From Pseudomonas fluorescens (GTDB taxonomy: Bacteria; Pseudomonadota; Gammaproteobacteria; Pseudomonadales; Pseudomonadaceae): a DNA stretch of 64,000 nucleotides. The translations under genes and the position numbers were made by a program. A model generated the notes under the pieces. It was not told the DNA's origin and did no database searches. It was given only the letters and a program-made list of their open reading frames with translations. Positions 45,407 through 52,839 of this stretch are shown here, in pieces; position 1 is the stretch's first letter, and every line of letters starts with the position of its first letter. The DNA lies in assembly GCF_002837185.1 (NCBI RefSeq), contig NZ_KZ477990.1, positions 124,001 to 188,000 of the forward strand, written 5' to 3'.

Positions 45407-46192
45407 TTAAACCTTGGCGGTATATCGAATGTCGTTATCGTGGGAATAGGCCAGACGCTTCTCTTCAAGGGCCTTCCCGAGCACAGCATCAGCCTGAGCC
45501 AACGTGTAAGGCTTCACCGCCCAACGTACTTCCCAATCGGGATTAACGTCATCTTTCATTATCACTTCAGCGTCTAACTTGCTGTAATTCACCGGATAGT
45601 CAAAGGTTTTGGTAATGGTGTAACTTAGCCCGCCCCTCAAGTACATTCCAGAAAACTGAGGGGCATTTGTAATTTGACCAGCGACCAACCCCAGGTACAT
45701 CGGTTTAAGTCCAGTAACAGCACGAGCGGTACAAATCATTCCGAATGAAATACCCCGTACCGTTTCACGGTAGGTTTGAGAAACTCGTTTGATAGCTAAG
45801 AAGTTAGCATCTCCGTTCCATAGATACCCGACACCCTCAAGTTGCAAGTTCAAGCCGGCAATGTGATATATCCCTTCGCCAAAGGGCGCTTTTTCACTGT
45901 CTCGAAAATATACTCGGGAGACAGTGATTTCTGTTTCACCCGCCTCGTTACCGGGCATCGTCCACCAAACAGGATAAAGCACCTCCGTCGACAAGCCAGT
46001 GAGATCAATTTCCTGCTTATAAAGCGCGCGCCCATTGATATCCTTCGCCTGCACACTGTTACGCCACGCCGTGAACTGACTTGACGCCGCCTCTACCCGC
46101 GCATCAATCTTGCCAATCTGATTAGTCACCGTCTCCGTCAGCTTATTGCACGCATCCACAACCTTCGTAATAGTCGTTTCAATTCCCATCAT
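45407..46192 (-). CDS. Tail fibre / receptor-binding protein
   Basis: 261 residues from ATG 46192 (a second ATG is directly next). The N-terminal coiled coil (about 1-45, ITKVVDACNKLTETVTNQIG) should trimerise and attach to the collar/baseplate. The remaining 200 residues are aromatic-rich and beta-prone with no recognised family, as expected for a fast-evolving receptor-binding tip. Base composition is more AT-rich than in the neighbouring tail genes, a sign of exchange. It probably decides which strains are killed. Confidence 0.75.
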   Translation of the reverse strand: MMGIETTITKVVDACNKLTETVTNQIGKIDARVEAASSQFTAWRNSVQAKDINGRALYKQEIDLTGLSTEVLYPVWWTMPGNEAGETEITVSRVYFRDSEKAPFGEGIYHIAGLNLQLEGVGYLWNGDANFLAIKRVSQTYRETVRGISFGMICTARAVTGLKPMYLGLVAGQITNAPQFSGMYLRGGLSYTITKTFDYPVNYSKLDAEVIMKDDVNPDWEVRWAVKPYTLAQADAVLGKALEEKRLAYSHDNDIRYTAKV

Positions 46193-46236
46193 TGACTCCC
46201 TGTCAGTTAACCGTTCCAGCCCTGTTGTCAGTGCAA

Positions 46237-46767
46237 CTACTTCGCTTCGAGATGCATCACTCGAAACATCAAATCCACGTGCCGCGACATATTGCCCACC
46301 GACGCCGCCGCCATAATGGCGATTTCCTCAGCCAGCAACACATTCAGATTTTCACTCCCCACCACAATCGTCACGCTATCAGCCGGCAACGGCGATATAT
46401 CCAGCGTGAACTTCTGCAGTACCCGAGCCGCCGCCGCTTTATACGTCAGCAACTTCCCTGCCACGGAATACACCGCCAGCAAGGTCCCACTGGCGAGGTA
46501 AAAGCCGAACTCGCCAATTTCATACTCATCGTCGCCGTCAAACAGCGCGGCCATCCTGAGTTGGCGTTCGCCCAGGTCTTCGTAATCCACAATGGCGACC
46601 CGTTGGCGCTCATCGCGCAACGCCACTTCCGTGCCGTCGGGGGTGTAGCGGCCGGTACCGGCGCCGATGTGGGTGATTTCGCCTTTGAGGCCCTGGTTCC
46701 TGGCCTGCAGCACTTCATCCAAACCCTTGGAGGTGAAGCGCACCAGGCGCGTGATTTCATCTGTCAT
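46237..46767 (-). CDS. Tail fibre attachment (collar-type) protein
   Basis: 176 residues. The N-terminal two thirds match phage tail-collar fibre N-domains (DEVLQARNQGLKGEITHIG, GTGRYTPDGTEVAL). It likely links the fibre encoded next to the baseplate. It overlaps gene I by 4 bases. Confidence 0.75.
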   Translation of the reverse strand: MTDEITRLVRFTSKGLDEVLQARNQGLKGEITHIGAGTGRYTPDGTEVALRDERQRVAIVDYEDLGERQLRMAALFDGDDEYEIGEFGFYLASGTLLAVYSVAGKLLTYKAAAARVLQKFTLDISPLPADSVTIVVGSENLNVLLAEEIAIMAAASVGNMSRHVDLMFRVMHLEAK

Positions 46768-47492
46768 GGCTGCGCCCTGAGGTCGTAGTCGTTAATGGTG
46801 TAGTGCCGGGCAACCCCGGCACTGTTCAGCCGGGCGCCCAGCCCGAGTTCCGGCAGCACGCCTTCAAGCAGCAACTCGCCATCGTTGAGCGGGGCGTGAG
46901 TGGCGCTGTTGAGGGAGAACGCACCGTGTAACTTCATTTCGGGCAAGGCGCCGGGCGGGCTGTCTTCGCCGATGCTCAAGCCAGGATCAGCCGCACCAGC
47001 CAGTCGCAGCCCTTGGTAGGTTTCATGCACGAGGGTAATCGTGGCCTGATCGCGCTCACTCTTGGCCGCGTTGATGCGACGGATCAGCCGGTTGTGGTCG
47101 CCACTGGACCAACTGCGCCCGATGATCGCCTGCACGTCGAAGGTATACGGCGTGCCGGTTGGCCGCTGCTGAAACCAGGCGCTGATGTTGGGCGTAAACC
47201 CCAGTGACTCCACTGCATAGCTCAAGGCCTTGGGTGTGCCGGCCTGGCGCTGGATCTGCCAGGACAAGGCCACGGTCAGGCGCTTTTCCGATTCGCTGGC
47301 TTGGGCATCCCATTCGCTGACACCTCGGTCGGCGGCCAGGTAAGGCAGAAATTCGCTGGGGGTTTGCAGCGGGTTCATCAACGCTGGCAACGGCGGTGCG
47401 ACCCGGTCAAGCAGCTTGCCGAACCCTATATCCAGCGCCTTCTCCAGCGGTGAACTGTTGACCGGTAACACACTCGCTTTGGGGTCATTCAT
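46764..47492 (-). CDS. Tail protein I
   Basis: 242 residues from ATG 47492 (MNDPKASVLPVNSSPLEKAL); the longer reading is rejected as it runs into gene J. P2 gpI family: FLPYLAADRGVSEWD and QRQAGTPKALSYAVESLGF are diagnostic. Baseplate periphery, next to the fibres. Confidence 0.9.
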   Translation of the reverse strand: MNDPKASVLPVNSSPLEKALDIGFGKLLDRVAPPLPALMNPLQTPSEFLPYLAADRGVSEWDAQASESEKRLTVALSWQIQRQAGTPKALSYAVESLGFTPNISAWFQQRPTGTPYTFDVQAIIGRSWSSGDHNRLIRRINAAKSERDQATITLVHETYQGLRLAGAADPGLSIGEDSPPGALPEMKLHGAFSLNSATHAPLNDGELLLEGVLPELGLGARLNSAGVARHYTINDYDLRAQP

Positions 47493-48484
47493 AGCGTGCG
47501 CACCTCCACCTCGACGCCCGTGCAATACGGGGCCTGGAACGCGCTGCTGACAATCGGCGCCAGCGGTTCCAGGATGTGCAGCTGCGCCGCCCCCGCACTG
47601 TGAATGGCGTAGTCGATCCAACTGGGGTCGACGCGCCCTTCCAGGCGATGACAGGAGTCAGCGTAAGTCTGCAGCAGTTGCTGCGCCGCCACTTGGGTCA
47701 AGCCCGAGTCAGGCCCGGCGTGGATTTTGGCGATGACGCGAATCCTGTAGGGCTGAATCTGTGCGCCCTGGACGGTGACGAGATCGGTTTCCGGGCGTAC
47801 ATCCGGCCGTGCGAAATGTCGACGCACACCGTCAAGCAAATCGGCAGATGGGGTACCGTCGCCCTCACGAGACAACACGGTGACCATCACTTCGCCGGGC
47901 GCGATGCGTCGGCCGTTACCGTCCTTGACCTGGGCGGCATAACCGTCCGGATCAAAGGTGTAGTTGACGGTCACCACGCCCGGCGATGCGCTCTGAACCT
48001 TGACCACCGGCCGCTCGCCGAGGGTGAACACTTCGCGGCGATACTGCATCCGCGAGCCCGCCGCCGGGGCGTGGGGTGCCAGGTAGTAACGCAGGCGGGC
48101 ATCGTCATCGCTTTCCAGGATCGGCGGCACGGGCGGGAAAGCCGCAGGGTCACCGGGGTCGAGTACCTGGCGTTCCAGGCCCATATCCGCCAACCGTGCA
48201 TCCAGGTTACTGCCGGTGGCCCACCACGCCAGCATCTGCTTGATGCGTGCATTGTATTTGCGCTCATGGGTTTGCAGGCGCACGCAAAAAGCTTCCAGGG
48301 CCAGGGTCAGCAGCTCACTTTCGTTGTCGAGGCTGACCTTGAGTTTGGCCGCGCTTTGCGGCGCACTTGCTGCGACATAGTCGACCACGAACGCCTTGAA
48401 CTCAGCCAGCAAGGGTTCGAACGCATCGACCGCGATAATCGCCGGCTCGGCCAGTTGGTTCTGGCCAGGGATCAGCATGCTCAT
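47489..48484 (-). CDS. Baseplate assembly protein J
   Basis: 331 residues, gpJ family: PFLAEFKAFVVDYVAAS-like start (EPLLAEFKAFVVDYVAA), GSNLDARLADMGLERQ in the middle and SPGVVTVNYTFDPDGYA. Forms baseplate wedges. Overlaps genes W and I by 4 bases each. Confidence 0.92.
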   Translation of the reverse strand: MSMLIPGQNQLAEPAIIAVDAFEPLLAEFKAFVVDYVAASAPQSAAKLKVSLDNESELLTLALEAFCVRLQTHERKYNARIKQMLAWWATGSNLDARLADMGLERQVLDPGDPAAFPPVPPILESDDDARLRYYLAPHAPAAGSRMQYRREVFTLGERPVVKVQSASPGVVTVNYTFDPDGYAAQVKDGNGRRIAPGEVMVTVLSREGDGTPSADLLDGVRRHFARPDVRPETDLVTVQGAQIQPYRIRVIAKIHAGPDSGLTQVAAQQLLQTYADSCHRLEGRVDPSWIDYAIHSAGAAQLHILEPLAPIVSSAFQAPYCTGVEVEVRTL

Positions 48485-48813
48485 GTCACGACCTCGAAGG
48501 ATTGTTGGCGGTTTTTCCAGGTGCCGGCAAAACGCAGCAGCAGCCCGGCGCCCTGGCGGGTGGCGACGATGACCTGGGGCTGAAAGTCGCCGATGCCGTT
48601 CTGGGTGTTGTAGAACGCCTGGGCGGCATGGCTCTGGGCGAGCAGCAGCAGGTCGTCGCCCAGGTTCTGCCCAAGCAACTGCGGGATCAGCGAGCCATAC
48701 AGCGGGCGCTTCTGCCGTGTGCCAACGGGTGTGGTCAGCGCTCGGGTGGCGCGCTGCACAAATTGCGGCCAGTCATCGACGGCTGCCCCGGTGTTGCGAT
48801 CGATGCCAATCAT
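48481..48813 (-). CDS. Baseplate wedge protein W (gp25-like)
   Basis: 110 residues, gpW/gp25 family: MIGIDRNTGAAVDDWPQFVQ and TRQKRPLYGSLIPQLLGQNL. Part of the baseplate wedge near the sheath start. Confidence 0.9.
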   Translation of the reverse strand: MIGIDRNTGAAVDDWPQFVQRATRALTTPVGTRQKRPLYGSLIPQLLGQNLGDDLLLLAQSHAAQAFYNTQNGIGDFQPQVIVATRQGAGLLLRFAGTWKNRQQSFEVVT

Positions 48814-48825
48814 GGGATCTCCTTA

Positions 48826-49434
48826 TCAGGGGCTGATGACCCGACCTTGGTGGTCTATCACCGGGCCGCTGAAGTGAGCACCGCCGGCATCCAGCAACAG
48901 TGCGGTGCCGCCGATTTGCAGGGTGATGCCCTGCGGATTGAGGGTCAGGCTGGCGGCACCGACCTTGAGGTCAACCTGTTCGCGAGAACCGGTGAACATC
49001 GTCGGCCCGTTGGCCCAGTTGAAGGTGTGACTGGCGTCGTCGTAGTCGCTCTGGGTGCCGTCTTGATGGCGCCGCCGGGTCATGGAGGGAACCGTCGAGA
49101 CTGGCGGAAACAGACTACTGTTGAGGCCGAACAGAGCTACTGACTGCGCGCCCCCTTCCCCACCGCCGTAGTTGAGCAACAGACAGTGCTCGCCTACGGA
49201 CGGAATACGGGTTTCGGTTTGCGCACCGGCGCTGGGGTTGAAAAAGCGGATGGCCGGCGTGAGCAACTCACCGTGACTGACCCGGCAGGTAGTGCTGGCG
49301 GCGTCGACCTGTTGGCAAACGCCAATCCGGCAGAAGCTTTCAGCGCGTCGGTACAGGTCTTCCAGTTGGGCCTCCATTTCCGCGAGGCGCTCGACGATTG
49401 GCCCCAGCTGCATGCGTAACAGCGCGTCGAACAT
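48826..49434 (-). CDS. Baseplate spike protein V
   Basis: 202 residues, gpV family. An N-terminal helix (LGPIVERLAEMEAQLEDLYR) precedes an OB-fold domain (about 38-110), then a beta-helix spike (about 140-202; LNPQGITLQIGGTALLLD). It forms the puncturing tip. Confidence 0.9.
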   Translation of the reverse strand: MFDALLRMQLGPIVERLAEMEAQLEDLYRRAESFCRIGVCQQVDAASTTCRVSHGELLTPAIRFFNPSAGAQTETRIPSVGEHCLLLNYGGGEGGAQSVALFGLNSSLFPPVSTVPSMTRRRHQDGTQSDYDDASHTFNWANGPTMFTGSREQVDLKVGAASLTLNPQGITLQIGGTALLLDAGGAHFSGPVIDHQGRVISP

Positions 49435-49437
49435 GGG

Positions 49438-49953
49438 CTACTCCGCCAGTGGCTTGTATTGATCGGGATCATCGATGTTCAAAACGTCCCAGGTGCAGGC
49501 AAACAGCGCTCGGCCTGTAGGATCGTTGAGTAACTCGGGCCCGAGGTAGAGGATTTGCGTGAAGGAAACGGTCCAGGTGTCGTAGTCCGTTGCTGCGGTA
49601 GTCAGCACAGCGGGAGCGGCAACAATATGGGTCGGCAAATCGCACTGGGCCTGAGGCAGGCTCCAGCGGTTATCCAGAACCAGGTCCATCAGCTGGCTGG
49701 CCAGGTCGCAGGCTTGGAACGGCAATGCGCCGGGAGCCACCATGGCTTTGAGCGAAATGGCCAGGACATGGGCCTTGCGGCCTTCGCGGGAGCGAAGACC
49801 CGGGCCATTGCCTTCAACCGTGATCATTACGCCGGTTTTCTCCAGGTCACTCTGGAATTCCCGGTGGCTGCCGACCTTGAGGTCCGGAAAGGCCGCATGC
49901 AGCGCCACGCCGATAGCCTGGGGAAGTTGGGATGGCTTTTCGATAAGGGTCAT
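49438..49953 (-). CDS. Tail/baseplate-associated protein, gp37-like
   Basis: 171 residues from ATG 49953 with AAGGA about 10 bases upstream. No membrane segment. Contains GVALHAAFPDLKVGSHREF and DTWTVSFTQILYLGPE. Similar proteins lie between holin and gene V in other pseudomonad tailocins; molecular role unknown. Confidence 0.7.
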   Translation of the reverse strand: MTLIEKPSQLPQAIGVALHAAFPDLKVGSHREFQSDLEKTGVMITVEGNGPGLRSREGRKAHVLAISLKAMVAPGALPFQACDLASQLMDLVLDNRWSLPQAQCDLPTHIVAAPAVLTTAATDYDTWTVSFTQILYLGPELLNDPTGRALFACTWDVLNIDDPDQYKPLAE

Positions 49954-49972
49954 TTGGGTAGCGTCCTTGCGA

Positions 49973-50311
49973 TTACGGCGGGTCCTGGCGGGATCCTTCA
50001 TTGATCCCGATGCGCTTGGCCGCCCAGCGCTCATAGAGGCCGATGGCCACGTCGGCGCCGGCCATCGCGGTCAGGCAACCAATGGCGCCGGCAGTCCAGA
50101 TCGACATACCGGCGGCATAACACAGCATCAGGGCCGAAACCCCGCAGACCATGCACGCGCCGGACCTGAGCGCCAGACGGCGGATCAGCGACCAGCCGCG
50201 GGCGCCCTCCTTGTCGGCGCGCCACATCTCGCCGGAAACGCCGCCGATCAAGGCCAATATGATCACCAGCCAGATAGGCATTTCCGCTAACGCTTGTTGT
50301 TCGTTTGTCAT
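49973..50311 (-). CDS. Holin
   Basis: 112 residues from ATG 50311 with AGGAGG upstream. Two to three membrane segments (PIWLVIILALIGGVSGEM; SGACMVCGVSALMLCYAA; WTAGAIGCLTAMAGADVA). Phage holin family typical of Pseudomonas tailocins. It opens the inner membrane for the endolysin. First recognisable structural/lysis gene of the leftward operon. Confidence 0.85.
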   Translation of the reverse strand: MTNEQQALAEMPIWLVIILALIGGVSGEMWRADKEGARGWSLIRRLALRSGACMVCGVSALMLCYAAGMSIWTAGAIGCLTAMAGADVAIGLYERWAAKRIGINEGSRQDPP

Positions 50312-50382
50312 GTCACGCCTCCTGGCTGAGCACTGAATAGTCCGTTTTTCAATTACACACACTTCGATAGGTAGGCATTCCA

Positions 50383-50406
50383 AAAAGCCCGGTAGCCCGG
50401 GCTTTT
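50383..50406. terminator. Bidirectional terminator-like hairpin between late promoter and holin
   Basis: AAAAGCCCGG pairs perfectly with CCGGGCTTTT around TAGC, with A/T tracts at both ends. It lies about 70 bases upstream of the holin start and in the leader of the predicted late transcript. Confidence 0.7.
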
Positions 50407-50597
50407 CAGTAATGATGTCCTCGGACTTTCGGCGCTACTGGCGCGGTACGGTCCTTTCCTGAATGTTTTTCCGACCACGATCCCTGTCTGCCGGATAACT
50501 GCTTGCGGTGCTTTACGCTGCACACCCGGGTCAGTTGCCAACCCTCTGAACCGTTAAGGCCGGTTCATCGCTGCCTGTTCTTGAAGCTGGGGTGAAA

Positions 50598-50702
50598 CTA
50601 AAGAGCGTCGGCATCCTTGCCGGTCTTACCTGGCATCCCTGCCATCGCTCTGATGGCGTCCTTGCCGATATTGCGTGCCTTCCTTGTCTTCCTTGGCAGC
50701 AT
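50598..50702 (-). CDS. Putative 34-residue basic leader peptide
   Basis: ATG at 50702 has GGAGG 9 bases upstream. The product MLPRKTRKARNIGKDAIRAM... is rich in Lys/Arg and contains two GKDA repeats. It would be the first reading frame of the predicted late transcript (start near 50738). Too short to assign; chance cannot be excluded. Confidence 0.4.
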   Translation of the reverse strand: MLPRKTRKARNIGKDAIRAMAGMPGKTGKDADAL

Positions 50703-50744
50703 CCTTGCCACCTCCACCAGGCCTTGTTGGCTGGCTTGAGATGA

Positions 50745-50773
50745 AGAATATGCATGTATGCATATACAGTCAA
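50745..50773 (-). promoter_or_regulatory. Predicted late promoter of the tailocin
   Basis: On the minus strand TTGACT (50773-50768) is followed by a 17-base spacer and TATTCT (50750-50745). The spacer contains the operator-like palindrome TGCATGTATGCA, so a bound repressor would block RNA polymerase. It points toward the holin and tail genes. Confidence 0.65.
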
Positions 50774-50816
50774 TGCATAAATGCATTTATTTTGCCTGTG
50801 CAAATGCACGAATGCA
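50751..50816. promoter_or_regulatory. Operator array at the late promoter (TGCAT-NN-ATGCA)
   Basis: TGCATGTATGCA at 50751-50762, TGCATAAATGCA at 50774-50785 and TGCACGAATGCA at 50805-50816. The overlapping palindrome GTGCAAATGCAC lies at 50798-50809. Similar sites flank the repressor promoter at 51677-51698, which suggests that they are the repressor's operators. Confidence 0.7.
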
Positions 50817-50860
50817 TTCAAAGCCTTGCGGGCTTGGGGTTGGGCGGGTTTCTGCAGGCG

Positions 50861-50888
50861 AAAAAAAACCCGCTCATGGGCGGGTTTC
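50861..50888 (-). terminator. Terminator of the repressor gene
   Basis: On the minus strand AACCCGC-CCATGA-GCGGGTT is followed by a run of T. It lies about 17 bases past the repressor stop codon. Confidence 0.85.
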
Positions 50889-50904
50889 GTCCTACGCGAG
50901 GAGG

Positions 50905-51639
50905 TTAGCGGGCATACATGCCCCACCAGAAAACATGACCGAGGATGCTGATCTGCTCGTCCTGAATATCCTGGAAGCTGTAGTCTTCATCCGGATGCTC
51001 ATCACGGTTGAAGCTGCGCAGGCGAATCCCGGAAGGCAGACGGTAGAGCTGTTTCACCCGTAGCTGGCCATTGTGATTGATGGCATACAGGTCACCATCG
51101 ACAATGTCACCAATCCCGCTCTTGCCGGCATTTACCCCTACCGTCGCGCCATCGCGCAGTACCGGCAACATACTGTTGCCACGCACCGTCACGCATTTGG
51201 CCTGGTCGAATTGCACGCCGTTATGCCGAAGGCTGCGCTTTCCAAAGCGCAGGCTGGCTTTCTCACTTTCCTCGATGACGAATCTTCCTGATCCAGCAGC
51301 CAATTCAACCTCGCGCAGAAAGGGGATCGACACCTCGTCATCATTAACGGGCGTGTCGTCGTCCCACAGGCTTATGTCCTTGAGCTCCGAATGCATCGGG
51401 TCGCGCCCATCATCTCGCAAAGCACCCACCCCGGCACGCCCGCGCAGGTGATCGGTGCTGACGCGAAAATACTCGGCGATGCGAGAGATGTGTTTGTCCG
51501 ACGGGTCAACGATCTTGCCGCTGAGGATCCGGGACAGTGTGGATTGAGGCACACCGGTGCGTCGGTGAAGCTCCGTGGGGGAGATCCGATCGCGATCCAG
51601 CAGCTCTTTCAAGACGATAGAAACGTTGCGTTTTTGCAT
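50905..51639 (-). CDS. S24-type repressor of the tailocin (PrtR/CI-like)
   Basis: 244 residues from ATG 51639. N-terminal helix-turn-helix (ISPTELHRRTGVPQSTLSRI, about 19-38). C-terminal LexA-type self-cleaving domain: cleavage site Ala-Gly in ELAAGSGRF, catalytic Ser in RGNSMLPVL, catalytic Lys in QLRVKQLY. RecA filaments should trigger self-cleavage and release the tail and lysis genes. It is the functional counterpart of PrtR; no PrtN-like activator is seen. Confidence 0.88.
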   Translation of the reverse strand: MQKRNVSIVLKELLDRDRISPTELHRRTGVPQSTLSRILSGKIVDPSDKHISRIAEYFRVSTDHLRGRAGVGALRDDGRDPMHSELKDISLWDDDTPVNDDEVSIPFLREVELAAGSGRFVIEESEKASLRFGKRSLRHNGVQFDQAKCVTVRGNSMLPVLRDGATVGVNAGKSGIGDIVDGDLYAINHNGQLRVKQLYRLPSGIRLRSFNRDEHPDEDYSFQDIQDEQISILGHVFWWGMYAR

Positions 51640-51676
51640 AACGCGGATATTGACGGGAGTCTTGACGGTTGGCAAA

Positions 51677-51698
51677 TGCTAATTTGCATATTTATGCA
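51677..51698. promoter_or_regulatory. Operator-like sites at the repressor promoter
   Basis: TGCTAATTTGCA at 51677-51688 and TGCATATTTATGCA at 51685-51698 lie 38-60 bases upstream of the repressor start codon. The half-site TGCAT is shared with the array at the late promoter, which implies autoregulation. Confidence 0.6.
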
Positions 51699-51734
51699 TT
51701 AAACACACAATTTTGTTTAGATTGAAACAAAACA

Positions 51735-51750
51735 CTGTATAGGCAAACAG
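51735..51750. promoter_or_regulatory. LexA-like box in the repressor / Panacea intergenic region
   Basis: CTGTATAGGCAAACAG fits CTGT-N8-ACAG exactly. It lies about 95 bases upstream of the repressor and about 155 bases upstream of the Panacea gene. Confidence 0.55.
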
Positions 51751-51903
51751 TTAATTGTTTTCTATCATTCAGAACCGTTTGCTATCGCCGCAGGGTAGCC
51801 TGATGCCACACCGAGCGGACGGACAGGCGCCCTTGCTTATCGACAATTCAGGGCCTATGTATAAGACTCTTGAACAACATGGCCAGCAACGACGGAGGTG
51901 CTC

Positions 51904-52392
51904 ATGGCTTATTCAGCGCTAGCTGTCGCTAACGCCTTCATTGAACGCGCGAAGGAAGGCAAGCTTTCGGGCCTGACGCCCATGAAACTGCAAAAACTGC
52001 TGTTCTACACGCAGTCCTGGCATCTGCGTGAACGGGATCAGCCGCTGATGGATGATCACTTCGCCCGCTGGCAATATGGCCCGGTCATCCCGTCGCTGTA
52101 CCATGAGTTGAAATCCTACGGTAATCGCCCGGTGACGTCGCTGCTCAGCAACCTGAAGCCCGACGCCGAAGACATTGTCTTCGTGACACCAAGGGTTCCT
52201 GAGAGCGATACCTACACCCATCGCTTGATTGACCGGATCATTAACAAATACGGCAAATGGTCCGGCACCCAACTGTCCAACCTTTCCCACGAGGACGGCA
52301 CAGCCTGGGCCCTCAAGGGCGCCGACGGGTCCGCCATTGACTGGGAAGACATGGCAGCATTCATTCACCCAAAGAGCCGCATCCGTGAGTGA
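51904..52392 (+). CDS. Panacea-domain (DUF4065) protein, probable antitoxin
   Basis: 162 residues from ATG 51904 with GGAGG upstream. DUF4065 signature: LTPMKLQKLLFYTQSWHLRE, FARWQYGPVIPSLYHELKSYG (shown in part) and WSGTQLSNLSHEDGTAWALK. Panacea domains act as antitoxins for many unrelated toxins (established for the family). The gene overlaps the next by 8 bases, as TA partners often do. It is divergent from the tailocin repressor and shares its intergenic region. Confidence 0.85.
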   Translation: MAYSALAVANAFIERAKEGKLSGLTPMKLQKLLFYTQSWHLRERDQPLMDDHFARWQYGPVIPSLYHELKSYGNRPVTSLLSNLKPDAEDIVFVTPRVPESDTYTHRLIDRIINKYGKWSGTQLSNLSHEDGTAWALKGADGSAIDWEDMAAFIHPKSRIRE

Positions 52393-52756
52393 AGAACTCG
52401 ACAACCTGGAACTGACCCTGCCCCCGGTGGCAGGGCCTGACCAGGACTCCCAAGCCGGTGGCGAACAAGCCACAGGCACCGACGATGAAAGAAACCAGAA
52501 CCTCAAAGACCAGAAGGCCGAACGGCAACTGCGCAAGAAATATGCGGGACGCGCGTTTTGGTTTGCGGCTTGTGGTGTGATCTTCTGGGCGGTGCTGCTG
52601 GTGTGGAATGGGTGGTCGACGTATTACTCGGGTAAGGCGCCGTTCTCGGATAACGTGCTGATTGCCATCACTACGGCAACTTCGATCAATCTGTTTGCGG
52701 CGTTTCTTGGGGTGATCAGAGGGTTGTTTCCGGCCAGTGGGCGTAAGTCCAGATAG
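52385..52756 (+). CDS. Two-helix membrane protein paired with the Panacea gene, possible toxin
   Basis: 123 residues from GTG 52385, inside the end of the Panacea gene. The N-terminal half is acidic then charged (residues 1-50). Two membrane helices follow: FWFAACGVIFWAVLLVW and VLIAITTATSINLFAAFLGV. No family recognised. Its pairing with an antitoxin-type gene suggests a membrane-acting toxin or an exclusion protein; this is inference. Confidence 0.7.
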   Translation: MSEELDNLELTLPPVAGPDQDSQAGGEQATGTDDERNQNLKDQKAERQLRKKYAGRAFWFAACGVIFWAVLLVWNGWSTYYSGKAPFSDNVLIAITTATSINLFAAFLGVIRGLFPASGRKSR

Positions 52757-52839
52757 CCGGTGTCCATGGGTATGGATCGCTGGTTTGCCCCCGTCTGGCG
52801 GTCCGGGAAACCCAGTTTCTCTGTCACAACGATTAACCT

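Larger units (their letters stand above)
37505..51639 (-). mobile_element. R-type tailocin (contractile-tail bacteriocin) locus
   Basis: Continuous leftward array of tail, baseplate, fibre and lysis genes with a repressor at its right end. Sheath, tube, tape measure, V, W, J, I, U, X, D, endolysin, spanins and holin are present. Capsid, portal, terminase, integrase and replication genes are absent, so it makes a headless killing particle rather than a phage. It lies between cinA and mutS, an established tailocin site in P. fluorescens. Confidence 0.92.

Noticed and set aside
50353..50541. 62-codon minus-strand frame in the tailocin leader starting with TTG
   Set aside because: It reads through a perfect terminator hairpin and has a weak start; more likely untranslated leader.
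50751..50816. Possible CRISPR-like repeats from the ATGCAT cluster
   Set aside because: Repeats are 12 bases with unequal short spacers and fit repressor operators; no cas gene is present.
50531..50926. 131-codon minus-strand frame across the operator region
   Set aside because: It crosses the repressor terminator, the operators and the late promoter, so it cannot be a single transcript unit.
37505..52756. Complete prophage
   Set aside because: No capsid, portal, terminase, integrase or replication gene; the content fits an R-type tailocin.
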